Of a stretch of DNA of 64,000 nt, positions 15,373 to 24,377 are shown one piece after another. Position 1 is the first letter of the stretch; each line of letters opens with the position of its first letter. Under the pieces are notes generated by a model. That model was not told the origin of the DNA. It did no database searches and saw only the letters and a program-made list of their open reading frames with translations. Source of the stretch: Bacteroidota bacterium (GTDB lineage: Bacteria; Bacteroidota; Bacteroidia; Bacteroidales; Bacteroidaceae); NCBI GenBank assembly GCA_023425865.1, contig JAFABV010000095.1, positions 1 to 64,000 of the forward strand, written 5' to 3'. The translations under genes and the position numbers were made by a program.

Positions 15373-18105
15373 ATGAAGAACTTATTGATGATACTCACGG
15401 TGCTGTTGTTGCTCGCCGCATGCAACAAGCGTCCCCATAAGTATGTCATTGGCGTGTCGCAATGCAGCGAAGACGTGTGGCGTGACAAGCTCAATCGTGA
15501 ACTGAAGACCAGCGAATACTTCAATGACTCGTTGGAAGTGCGGTTGGTGTCGGCCAACGACGACAGCAAAAAGCAGATAGAACAGATCAATCGGTTTATA
15601 GAAGACGGCGTAGACCTGCTCGTTATCGCCCCCAACCAGTTTTACTCCATCACCTCGGTGGTAAATAAGGCTTACGAGCGAGGCATCCCCGTGATACTCT
15701 ACGACCGTAAGGTGAACACCGACAAGTACACGGCGTTCATCGGCAGCGACAACTATGGCATCGGGAAGGCCATGGGGCAGTTTGTCGCCCGGCAACTCAA
15801 CGGACAGGGTAGGGTGGTGGAGATACGCGGACTGGAGGGCTCGTCGCCTGCCGCCGACCGTCATCGCGGCTTCACCGATGCCCTGCGGGTCTTTCCCGGA
15901 GTGGAGGTCGTGGCCTCGCAGGCTGGCAACTGGAAGGAAGAGAGCGGCACGAGGGCCATGGATAGCATATTGAATAAGGTGCGGCACTTCGACTATGTCT
16001 TTGGTCACAACGACCGCATGGCGTGGGGCAGCTACCTCTCGCTCAAGCGCCATGGCAGGCTCCAGGGGGTGCGCTTTGCGGGCATCGATGCCCTTGCCAC
16101 CAAGGGCGGTGGCCTCGAACTGGTGCGCGACAGCATTTTTGATGCCTCGTATCTCTACCCCACACAGGGCGACGCCGTCATAGCCTTGGCCATGAAGATA
16201 CTGAGGGGGCAGCCCTACGAGCGCGACAATCAGCTCTCTACCACCATTGTGACGCGCGACAATGCCGAGCTGATGCTCATGGAGGCCAAAGACATGGCCC
16301 GGCAGAACGCCAACCTCGACCTCATGCACCGGAAGGTGGACACCTATTTTAACCAGTATTCCATGCAGCGGTGGTTCATGGGACTGCTCATCGTGGTGTT
16401 GGCGGTAATCGTCATTGCCGCGGCCGTTACTTACAGGGCTTACCTGAGCAAGACACGGTTGAGCGAGCAGCTGGCCCACAGCAACGGCGAGTTGCAGCGA
16501 CTCAACGCCGAAGTGAGAGACATGACGCAGGCGCAGCTCACCTTCTTTACCAATGTGAGCCACGAGCTGCGCACGCCACTCACCCTCATCGCCGACCCCA
16601 TAGACCGGCTGCTCGACACCCAGGAGCTACACGGCGAGGGGCGCAAGGTGCTTGAGATGGTGAGGCGCAATATCCAACTCTTGTCGCACTTGGTCAACGA
16701 GATACTCGACTTCCGCAAGATACAGAACGGCAAGATGCAGCTGCGTCTCACCCGGTTCTCACTCGGCACGGCACTCGGCGAATGGACGTCGGCCTTCGAC
16801 GCGGCCGCCCAAGGCAAGCAGGTGGCGCTCAGCACGGTGAGCCGCGTGGAGGGCGACGACAACATCGTGGCCGACCACGAGAAGCTGAGCCACCTCTACC
16901 GCAACCTTCTGAGCAACGCCCTCAAATACACGCCCGCGGGCGGAGCCGTCACCACCACGCTCACGGCCGAGGGCGACAGCTACGTCATCAGCGTGCGCGA
17001 CACTGGCAAGGGCATCGACGCCCGCGACCTGCCCAACGTCTTCGAGCGGTTCTACCAGGCCCGCGAGGCGTCGGGGGGCACGGGCATCGGACTGGCCATC
17101 GTCAAGGCCTTCACCGAGTTGCACCACGGCAAGGTGTCGGTGGAGAGCCTGGTGGGGCGTGGCACCTGCTTCACCGTGAGGCTGCCCCGTATGCAGGAGG
17201 GCACCATAGAGACCTCGGCCGCCGCCGAAGAGACTCCGGCCGTGGAGGCCGGACTGTATGCCGCCGCGCCGGTCAACGTGGAGCAGCACCTCAGTGACGT
17301 GGTGGCCACCGACGACAACGACAAGCCCGAGGTGCTGGTCATCGACGACAACGACGACGTGCGGGCCTATGTGCGCACGCTGCTCAAAGACCGCTGTCAC
17401 GTCATCGAGGCCCGCGACGGCAAGAGCGGCCTCACCTTGGCCCGCAAGACCGTGCCCGACCTGGTGGTGTGCGACGTGATGATGCCCGTGATGGACGGAC
17501 TTGAGTTCACCCGCCAGCTCAAGGCCGACACGGCCACGAGCCACATCCCCGTCATACTGCTCACCGCACGCACCCTCGACGACCAGCTGGCCGAGGGCTA
17601 TGCCACCGGTGCCGACTCGTATATCACCAAGCCCTTCAGCGGTAAGGTGCTGCTCACGCGCATCGACAATCTGCTCAGCAGTCGCAGGCAGCTGCGCCAG
17701 CTCTTTGCCGAGGGTGCCGCCCACGACGATGCCCAACCGGCAGCACAGCCTGGCGGCAGTAGCGACAACGGGCAAGCATTGGGCGACCGCGACATGAAGT
17801 TCATAGGCCGTCTGCGTGCCACCATACAGCAACACCTCAGCAACTCTGAGCTGAGCGTGGAGCAGATTGGCGAGGAGATGGGACTCAGCCGCGTGCAGCT
17901 CTACCGCAAGGTGAAGGCCCTCACCGGGCAGTCGCCCGTAGAGCTGGTGCGCACGGCACGCCTGCAGCGCGGCAAGCGGCTGCTTGAGACCACCGACATG
18001 ACCATTGCCGAGGTGGCCTACGACGTGGGCTTCAGCTCACCCTCTTACTTCACCAAATGTTTCAAGGACGAGTTTGGGGTGAGTCCGCGCGAGCTCAACC
18101 AGTAG
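15373..18105 (+). CDS. Hybrid two-component sensor-regulator, periplasmic sugar-binding type (fructose-sensing BT1754-like)
   Basis: A 910-residue one-protein phosphorelay. The N terminus is a signal with a possible lipobox (LLLLAACNK). Residues about 28-315 form a ribose/LacI-type periplasmic binding domain (YVIGVSQCSEDVWRD; GVDLLVIAPNQ). A membrane segment follows at about 332-356, then a HisKA/HATPase kinase (phospho-acceptor His397 in NVSHELRTPL; FYQAREASGGTGIGLAI), a receiver (IDDNDDVR; phospho-acceptor Asp701 in VCDVMMP) and a C-terminal AraC-type DNA-binding domain. B. thetaiotaomicron BT1754 has this layout, binds fructose in the periplasm and activates the levan locus. The gene lies directly before susC, on the same strand but with a terminator between, so it should control the promoters at 18335 and 28467. 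Confidence 0.93.
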   Translation: MKNLLMILTVLLLLAACNKRPHKYVIGVSQCSEDVWRDKLNRELKTSEYFNDSLEVRLVSANDDSKKQIEQINRFIEDGVDLLVIAPNQFYSITSVVNKAYERGIPVILYDRKVNTDKYTAFIGSDNYGIGKAMGQFVARQLNGQGRVVEIRGLEGSSPAADRHRGFTDALRVFPGVEVVASQAGNWKEESGTRAMDSILNKVRHFDYVFGHNDRMAWGSYLSLKRHGRLQGVRFAGIDALATKGGGLELVRDSIFDASYLYPTQGDAVIALAMKILRGQPYERDNQLSTTIVTRDNAELMLMEAKDMARQNANLDLMHRKVDTYFNQYSMQRWFMGLLIVVLAVIVIAAAVTYRAYLSKTRLSEQLAHSNGELQRLNAEVRDMTQAQLTFFTNVSHELRTPLTLIADPIDRLLDTQELHGEGRKVLEMVRRNIQLLSHLVNEILDFRKIQNGKMQLRLTRFSLGTALGEWTSAFDAAAQGKQVALSTVSRVEGDDNIVADHEKLSHLYRNLLSNALKYTPAGGAVTTTLTAEGDSYVISVRDTGKGIDARDLPNVFERFYQAREASGGTGIGLAIVKAFTELHHGKVSVESLVGRGTCFTVRLPRMQEGTIETSAAAEETPAVEAGLYAAAPVNVEQHLSDVVATDDNDKPEVLVIDDNDDVRAYVRTLLKDRCHVIEARDGKSGLTLARKTVPDLVVCDVMMPVMDGLEFTRQLKADTATSHIPVILLTARTLDDQLAEGYATGADSYITKPFSGKVLLTRIDNLLSSRRQLRQLFAEGAAHDDAQPAAQPGGSSDNGQALGDRDMKFIGRLRATIQQHLSNSELSVEQIGEEMGLSRVQLYRKVKALTGQSPVELVRTARLQRGKRLLETTDMTIAEVAYDVGFSSPSYFTKCFKDEFGVSPRELNQ

Positions 18106-18153
18106 TCGCCCGTCTCTCATGGCTCTGCGCGTGCCGCTCAATGGGTGGTGTTT

Positions 18154-18192
18154 CATGCCGTAAGGGTGTCGTGCAGGCACCCTTGCGGCATG
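18154..18192 (+). terminator. Terminator after the hybrid sensor gene
   Basis: CATGCCGTAAGGGTG pairs with CACCCTTGCGGCATG (one G-T type mismatch) around a nine-base loop, followed by ATTGTTTG. The T-run is weak, but the stem is long. Confidence 0.7.
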
Positions 18193-18249
18193 ATTGTTTG
18201 TGGGCGGCGGTGGCTGGCCGGTAGCCCCAGCTTTATTGTTAGCAATAAT

Positions 18250-18284
18250 CGTTCATTGACTTGCACGTATGTTACATGAAACAT
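18250..18284 (+). promoter_or_regulatory. Likely sensor-regulator operator upstream of susC
   Basis: CGTTCATTG (18250-18258) followed, after 10-11 bases, by the near-palindrome ATGTTACATGAAACAT (18269-18284, centre CATG). A reverse copy of its right half, ATGTTTCAT, is at 18314-18322. The same arrangement occurs before the permease gene at 28381-28416, with the same distance to the -7 box (85 against 86 bases). Confidence 0.65.
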
Positions 18285-18334
18285 TTTTTGCATCAGATGG
18301 ACAATTATTTAGATATGTTTCATCGGTCGGTAAC

Positions 18335-18342
18335 TATCTTTG
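18335..18342 (+). promoter_or_regulatory. Promoter -7 box for susC
   Basis: TATCTTTG followed by CGG; the susC ATG is 39 bases downstream. The longest frame would begin inside this box with TTG, so the ATG at 18382 was chosen. Confidence 0.8.
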
Positions 18343-18381
18343 CGGCACGGAAACCCAAATTCTAACATAAACAGTTTATCG

Positions 18382-21300
18382 ATGGAACACCTAAGAAAAA
18401 TCCTAATGAGTATGATGCTCAGTATGGTGTGTCTCGCCATGAGCGCACAGAGCATTGTTGCCAGTGGCACTATTGTCGATGAGACCGGCATGGGCGTCAT
18501 TGGTGCGACGGTCATGGAGAAAAGCACGGCAAACGGCACCGTGACTGACATGGACGGCCACTTCAGCCTCAACGTCAGCCGTGGGGCTACGCTCGTCATC
18601 TCTTACATTGGTTATCAAACCATAGAACTGCCTGCCGCCGACGGCATGAAAGTGACGCTCAAGCAAACGGCCAACGACCTCAACGAGGTGATTGTCACCG
18701 GCTACACCACCCAGCGCAAGGCCGACCTCACGGGCGCGGTGTCGGTGATGGATATGAAGGGGGCCATGAGCGAGGCCGACCCCAATGTGCTGAGTTCTAT
18801 GCAGGGCAAGCTGGCCGGTGTGGATATTGTGACTGATGCTGCCCCGGGTAGCGGCAGCTCTACCATCCGCGTGCGTGGCATGAGCACCATCAACGGCAAT
18901 GACCCGCTCTACATCGTAGACGGTGTGGCTACTACGGAGAACCTTAACTCTCTCAATCCTGCCGACATCGAGAGCATACAGGTGCTTAAGGATGCCTCGT
19001 CGGCCTCGATCTACGGTAGCCGTGCCGCCAACGGCGTGATAATCATTACCACTAAGAAAGGTAAAGGCAACAGACTCAGCGTGAACGTTAACTATGCCGC
19101 CTCGCTGCAGACCGTGGCCAAGACTTACAACATGCTTAATGCCACACAGTGGGGAGAAGCCTATTGGACGGCCAACAAGAATGCCGGCATCGCACCCTCG
19201 CATCCGTTCTACGGGTCGGGCGACACGCCTCAGCTGGTGTCGGTGCTTGCTGACGGTACACCCGTGGCTGATACCGACTGGCAAGACGAGGTCTACTCAC
19301 CGGCCTGGACGCACAACCTCAGTGCCAGCGTGCAGAATGCTTCGGAGAAGGGCTCAGTGCTTTTCAGCGGAAACTTTATCAACCAGGACGGTCTGATGAA
19401 CGAAACCTTCTTCCGCCGCTACAGCGTGCGCGTGAACTCTGACTATAATATCTCTAAATATGTGAAGGTGGGCGAGAACCTCATGTTGAGCCGCTGGAAC
19501 AACCGGGGCTACGGCACACAAGACGACCGCGGCATACCCTATACGGCCATGAGGCAGCATCCGGCCATTCCGGTATATGCCGCCAACGGCACCTTTGCCA
19601 ACCCCATGACCCTTGCCGCAAGCGATATCGCCAACCCTGTGCAGGTGCTCTACAACGGCAGAGACAACGACAATGCCAGCTGGAGAATCTTTGGTAATGC
19701 CTTTCTGGAACTATATCCCCTCAAGGGACTCACGCTGAAGAGCAACTTCGGCTACGAGCACGTGCAGTTTAACAACAAGACCCTGAACCGCAAGACGCAG
19801 GCTTCTGACGTGAACAGTCTCGACCGGGCCTTTGGCGAAGGCGACACTTGGACCTGGACCAACACGGCCAACTACCTGTTCGACCTCAACGACAAGCATC
19901 ACTTCAACTTCTTGTTTGGTACCGAGGCCATCAAGTACAAATACGACGGATTCTCTGCTTTCCGCAATCAGTTTGCCTTTGAGGATGAAGATTACATGCA
20001 GCTTGACGCCGGTGAGGGTACCCAGACCAATGGCGGCGGACAGTCGGAGTGGGCACTGTTCTCACTCTTCGGAAAGGTTGACTACAACTTCATGGACCGC
20101 TATCTGCTCTCTGCCACGCTGCGACGCGACCAGACCTCACGTCTCTACAAGGACAACAACTCGGGCGTGTTCCCCGCCTTCAGTGCAGCATGGCGCATTT
20201 CAGAGGAGAAGTTCTTCCCCAAGAACAACGTGGTGGATGATTTGAAACTGCGGGCAGCATGGGGACAGAATGGCAATTCGGCCATCTCCAACAACTATGC
20301 ATCGTACACTACCTACGTCTACGATCAGGGTAACGGCGCCTACGACCTCAATGGTACCAGCAACCTGACCGTGGCTGGACTTAAGGCTGCTGCCACAGGC
20401 AACAAGGACCTGAAATGGGAGACCACCACACAGACCAACCTCGGTATTGATGCCACGCTCTTGGGGCAATCGCTGGCCGTGACCTTCGACTATTATTGGA
20501 AGAATACGCACGACATGCTCACCATTCCCCCCACGCTGGCTGTAGCCGGAGAGAATGCTGCTATGTGGATGAATACGGGTGATATGGAGAACCATGGATG
20601 GGAACTCAACGTGGCCTACCACTCGCCCAAGTATGGCGACTGGAGCTGGGACGGAAGCGTGAACCTGTCGCAGTATAAAAACAAGGTGAAGAAACTCAAC
20701 GACTTTGTGACGACCATTGGCGGTGATTACCGTCTGGTCGAAGGAAAGCCCATGGGTGTTTACTACGGCTATGTGTACGACGGCATCTTCCAGAACGAAG
20801 AGCAGGTGGCCAACCATGCCCAGCAAGAGGGCAAGGGCGTGGGCCGGATGATCTTCCGCGACCTCGATGGCAGTGGAACGGTGGATGAGAATGACCGTAC
20901 CATCATTGGCGACCCCAACGCTGACCTGTCAATGGGCCTGAACCTTAATGTCAGCTACAAGAATTGGACACTGAGCACTTTCTTCAGCGGTGAGTTTGGA
21001 TTTGATATCTACAACACCACCAAGCGCCAGCTGCTCTTCATGAGCTATGGCGGCACCAGCACCAACCGTAGCGCAGACATCTTAAATGCCTGGAGTGTGA
21101 CCAATACCTCATCAGAAATCCCCGCTTTGTCGGTAGTAGACAATAACAATGAGATGCGCATGAGCAACTACTATCTTGAAGACGGCAGCTATCTGAAGAT
21201 GAAATACATCAAGTTGACCTATCGCTTCCCCGAGGCCGTGCTCAAGGCTCTGCATGCTAATGCGCTGAGCATCTACGGACAGATGGAGAATGTGTTTACC

Positions 21301-21420
21301 ATCACGGGTTACGATGGTCTGGACCCTGAGGTTCCCCTTGCAGGCTACGGCTCACGTGTCGACATTGGTCCCTATCCCCGCTCCCGCACGTTCACGGTGG
21401 GCGTGAACCTCACCTTCTAA
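18382..21420 (+). CDS. SusC family TonB-dependent outer-membrane transporter of the fructan locus
   Basis: A 1012-residue outer-membrane porin. It has a signal peptide (LMSMMLSMVCLAMSAQ), a carboxypeptidase-regulatory-like Ig domain (SGTIVDETGMGVIGATV; GYQTIEL), the TonB-box and plug region (LNEVIVTGYTTQRKADLTGAV; IRVRGMSTINGNDPLYIVDG; SIYGSRAANGVIIITTKKG) and a 22-strand barrel. It imports fructo-oligosaccharides together with the SusD-like lid protein encoded just downstream. It is first in the operon susC-susD-DUF4960-GH32-GH32 and corresponds to BT1763 by position. Confidence 0.96.
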   Translation: MEHLRKILMSMMLSMVCLAMSAQSIVASGTIVDETGMGVIGATVMEKSTANGTVTDMDGHFSLNVSRGATLVISYIGYQTIELPAADGMKVTLKQTANDLNEVIVTGYTTQRKADLTGAVSVMDMKGAMSEADPNVLSSMQGKLAGVDIVTDAAPGSGSSTIRVRGMSTINGNDPLYIVDGVATTENLNSLNPADIESIQVLKDASSASIYGSRAANGVIIITTKKGKGNRLSVNVNYAASLQTVAKTYNMLNATQWGEAYWTANKNAGIAPSHPFYGSGDTPQLVSVLADGTPVADTDWQDEVYSPAWTHNLSASVQNASEKGSVLFSGNFINQDGLMNETFFRRYSVRVNSDYNISKYVKVGENLMLSRWNNRGYGTQDDRGIPYTAMRQHPAIPVYAANGTFANPMTLAASDIANPVQVLYNGRDNDNASWRIFGNAFLELYPLKGLTLKSNFGYEHVQFNNKTLNRKTQASDVNSLDRAFGEGDTWTWTNTANYLFDLNDKHHFNFLFGTEAIKYKYDGFSAFRNQFAFEDEDYMQLDAGEGTQTNGGGQSEWALFSLFGKVDYNFMDRYLLSATLRRDQTSRLYKDNNSGVFPAFSAAWRISEEKFFPKNNVVDDLKLRAAWGQNGNSAISNNYASYTTYVYDQGNGAYDLNGTSNLTVAGLKAAATGNKDLKWETTTQTNLGIDATLLGQSLAVTFDYYWKNTHDMLTIPPTLAVAGENAAMWMNTGDMENHGWELNVAYHSPKYGDWSWDGSVNLSQYKNKVKKLNDFVTTIGGDYRLVEGKPMGVYYGYVYDGIFQNEEQVANHAQQEGKGVGRMIFRDLDGSGTVDENDRTIIGDPNADLSMGLNLNVSYKNWTLSTFFSGEFGFDIYNTTKRQLLFMSYGGTSTNRSADILNAWSVTNTSSEIPALSVVDNNNEMRMSNYYLEDGSYLKMKYIKLTYRFPEAVLKALHANALSIYGQMENVFTITGYDGLDPEVPLAGYGSRVDIGPYPRSRTFTVGVNLTF

Positions 21421-21478
21421 GCAAGGAAGAGAATAAGCAACAAGGCTATTGACTAAAAACTTAAACCAAGCAAACATT

Positions 21479-23128
21479 ATGAACTCAATCATCAGCAAGA
21501 TATTATCCAGTGCTTCGGTAGCCTGTCTCGCCATGGCCATGACGTCGTGCAACGACATGCTCGACCTCAAGCCGCAAGGACAGATTACCAGTGAGCAGAT
21601 TGACACCACAGCCGTGACGGCCCTCATGGCTTCGGCTTACGCAGGTTTGGAGTGCCATTTCTTTGGCAACAACGAGAGTTTCGCCGGTCCCATCACCAAC
21701 TGGGTGATGGATGTGCGCAGCGACGATGCCTACAAAGGCGGTGGCGGCGTGTCGATGGAGGCTAATATACACCAGCTTGAAATCAATAACATCAACGCGG
21801 ACAATGCGACCTGCCTGTTCAAATGGCAGAATAACTACTATGCCATCAGTCGCGTACACAAGGCCATGAATGCCATAGAGAACTCGAGCCTGACCAATAA
21901 GGAGCAGTTGCTCGGTGAACTCAAGACGCTGCGGGCATGGTTTTATTTCGACCTGAACCGGGTATTCAAGAGTATCGCCTATTTCGACGAGAACGAAGAC
22001 CCCAACGGTAAGTCGACCTCGGAATTTACGAAGGAGCAGATCTACGATAAAATCAAGCAAGACCTCAAGGAGGCTTACGACGTGCTGCCGGAGTCGCAGT
22101 TGCAGGTGGGAAGGTTCAACAAATATGTGGCAGCTGCCATTCTGGCCAAAGTGTGTGCACAGACATCCGACTGGGCCGGTGTGCTGACCTACAGCGACGC
22201 CGTGATCGGCAGTGGCAAGTATGCACTCTACGACAACTACGGCGACTTGAGCAAACTGGCTTTCAATAACAAGAAAGAGGCTATCCTTGCCATTCAGTTC
22301 TCTACGGCCAATAACAACGCCCATGTAAACTACTGTAACCTGCTCAACACCACCTACAGCGATGGAAACCTCTTTGGCAACGGTGACGACTTTTTCTTGG
22401 GAAGCCAGAACCTGGTCAATGCGTTCAAGACCGACGAGAATGGGCTGCCATACCTGAATGGTGACGCGCCGACGGAGAATGTGAGCGAGACCTATGAGGG
22501 CAATGTAGACCCGCGCCTCGACTTCACCGTAGGGCGCATAGGGTTCCCGTTCCGTGGGCATCTGTACACCAAAGGGTGGTGCCGCGCCTATGATGTCTAT
22601 GGTGAGTACAGTGGCAAGAAGGGTCTTATCGATCCCTCATCGCCCGATATGGTGCAGGGCTTTCCCTGGGGAGCATCGGGTTTGAATTTCAATCTTATCC
22701 GCTATGCCGACATCCTGTTGCTCAAGGCTGAGGCCGAGGTGGAGCTCAACCAGAACCTCGACGATGCACGCGCGCTGGTCAATCAGGTAAGGCAGAAGGC
22801 TGAGCGCTCTGTAGATGCCAGTTATTCGCCAGTCGATCTTGACCCCAACAAGGCTTTCTATGCTGTGGGGCTCTATCCTGCAGCAGGATGGACCCAAGAC
22901 TATGCCCGCAAGGCAGTACGCATGGAGCGTCGTCTGGAGCTGGCCATGGAAGGCAATCGCTGGTTTGACTTGGTGCGCTGGGGAGATGTAGTTTCGACCG
23001 TGAACAATTATATGAAGAGTGAGGCAAAACTGCGCAGCTACTACGACGGCGCGTCGCTCACCTCTGAGGAAGTGTATCTCCCCGTGCCTGTGAGCGAGGT
23101 AGACAATGCCCATGGACTCTACAAGTAA
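21479..23128 (+). CDS. SusD family sugar-binding lipoprotein of the fructan locus
   Basis: A 549-residue surface lipoprotein. The signal ends in a lipobox (MAMTSCND). The N-terminal helical region contains the usual NADNATCLFKWQNNYYAISRVHKAMN-type core (part: YYAISRVHKAMN), and the C-terminal part has the RagB/SusD signatures LIRYADILLLKAEAEV and ERRLELAMEGNRWFDLVRWG. It caps the SusC pore and binds the oligosaccharide. It lies 58 bases after susC, with the ATG chosen over an upstream TTG. Positional counterpart of BT1762. Confidence 0.95.
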   Translation: MNSIISKILSSASVACLAMAMTSCNDMLDLKPQGQITSEQIDTTAVTALMASAYAGLECHFFGNNESFAGPITNWVMDVRSDDAYKGGGGVSMEANIHQLEINNINADNATCLFKWQNNYYAISRVHKAMNAIENSSLTNKEQLLGELKTLRAWFYFDLNRVFKSIAYFDENEDPNGKSTSEFTKEQIYDKIKQDLKEAYDVLPESQLQVGRFNKYVAAAILAKVCAQTSDWAGVLTYSDAVIGSGKYALYDNYGDLSKLAFNNKKEAILAIQFSTANNNAHVNYCNLLNTTYSDGNLFGNGDDFFLGSQNLVNAFKTDENGLPYLNGDAPTENVSETYEGNVDPRLDFTVGRIGFPFRGHLYTKGWCRAYDVYGEYSGKKGLIDPSSPDMVQGFPWGASGLNFNLIRYADILLLKAEAEVELNQNLDDARALVNQVRQKAERSVDASYSPVDLDPNKAFYAVGLYPAAGWTQDYARKAVRMERRLELAMEGNRWFDLVRWGDVVSTVNNYMKSEAKLRSYYDGASLTSEEVYLPVPVSEVDNAHGLYK

Positions 23129-23162
23129 AGCATCACACCTATTTTAATTAATGCAGAACGAC

Positions 23163-24338
23163 ATGAAAAGAATATATATTGGTTTTGTAAGTTTGTTGAT
23201 TGTCAGTCTGGGGCTGGTATCGTGCTCTGATGTAGAAATACCCGAGGCTGTGACATCTGAGACTGTTTCGGGTCTCAACGCAACCGTTGAAGGGCGTAAT
23301 GTAACGCTCGGCTGGACCAACCCTGCTGGTGCCACAGGTGTGCAGGTGTTAAAGAACAATAGCATCATCGCCAACTTCGACAGTCTGGCAACGGCGTATC
23401 TCGACCGTCATGTAGCCGTGAACACCGATTTGTGGTACACTGTCAAGGCGAAGTATGCTGATGGTAGGGTGTCAGAGGGCCAGTCGCTCAAGCAGAATAT
23501 TGCCTATGAAGCAAATGCCAAGCCGGCTATGCTCATCACTGCCGAAACGGTAGACGCCATTGCCGACGACGACGAGAAGGCAGCAGCCCAGTGGTTTAAG
23601 GCCACTTATCCTGACGGGGCTATCCTCACGCCCGGTACGCTCAGTACGCTTTATCCTGACGAGTATAGCGTGGTGTGGGTGCAGATAGACCGAGTGGGCA
23701 TCGATATGGGATGGCAGAAACTGCCTGCCAACATGGTGAGCGATAAGGTAATCGGCATATTGAGCCAGTATGTGCGCGAGGGTGGCAACCTGTTGCTCAC
23801 CAAGCATGCCACGCAGCTCACAGTGGCTGTAGGGCGTCTCACGGAGCAGTTTGGCCCTCACATCTTCTCTTCAGGTACTGGCGGCCAAGGGTCAGACAAC
23901 TGGACAGTGAATGGCAACATAGGTTCGGGGCAGGACAAACCCTATGACCATCGTGGTCATGCCATCTACGCAGGAATGACCACCAATATGGACTTTGGTC
24001 ACGAGACGTTCGGACTGGAGGGCCCCGGTTTTCGTGAAGACCACAACTGTATGTGGGATCTGAACTCTTATGGCCTGCGTGACCTCGTGCCCACGGCCCA
24101 CGATGTGGTGGACGCCTTCCAGCAATACACCGGCAGTACCGTACTGGGCACTTGGGGACATGTGACCGACTACTGCTGCGGAGGTATTATAGAGTTTAAT
24201 CCCACGCCCGACATCCCCGGCCGTATTATGGCCATAGGGCTGAGTGCCTATGAGTGGGATGAGAATGGCACCACCAATACCTACCAGTCTAACTTGGAGT
24301 TGCTCACGAAGAACAGCATTGACTATCTGAGCAAATAA
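23163..24338 (+). CDS. DUF4960 surface glycan-binding lipoprotein (BT1761-like)
   Basis: A 391-residue lipoprotein: signal ending at LGLVSCSD, a fibronectin type III-like domain (residues about 30-115: VTLGWTNPAGATGVQVLKNN) and then a DUF4960 domain (residues about 125-390). In the B. thetaiotaomicron levan locus the protein at this place, BT1761, has the same architecture and acts as a surface levan-binding protein that is not needed for catalysis. The ATG at 23163 is preferred over one four codons upstream because it gives a clean signal peptide. Confidence 0.85.
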   Translation: MKRIYIGFVSLLIVSLGLVSCSDVEIPEAVTSETVSGLNATVEGRNVTLGWTNPAGATGVQVLKNNSIIANFDSLATAYLDRHVAVNTDLWYTVKAKYADGRVSEGQSLKQNIAYEANAKPAMLITAETVDAIADDDEKAAAQWFKATYPDGAILTPGTLSTLYPDEYSVVWVQIDRVGIDMGWQKLPANMVSDKVIGILSQYVREGGNLLLTKHATQLTVAVGRLTEQFGPHIFSSGTGGQGSDNWTVNGNIGSGQDKPYDHRGHAIYAGMTTNMDFGHETFGLEGPGFREDHNCMWDLNSYGLRDLVPTAHDVVDAFQQYTGSTVLGTWGHVTDYCCGGIIEFNPTPDIPGRIMAIGLSAYEWDENGTTNTYQSNLELLTKNSIDYLSK

Positions 24339-24377
24339 TGGTCGGAATGACAATTCAAAACAACACCCCATAAAACG

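Noticed and set aside
15382..16563. A 393-codon leftward frame opposite the hybrid sensor gene
   Set aside because: Antisense shadow; the plus-strand frame has clear periplasmic-binding, kinase and receiver motifs.
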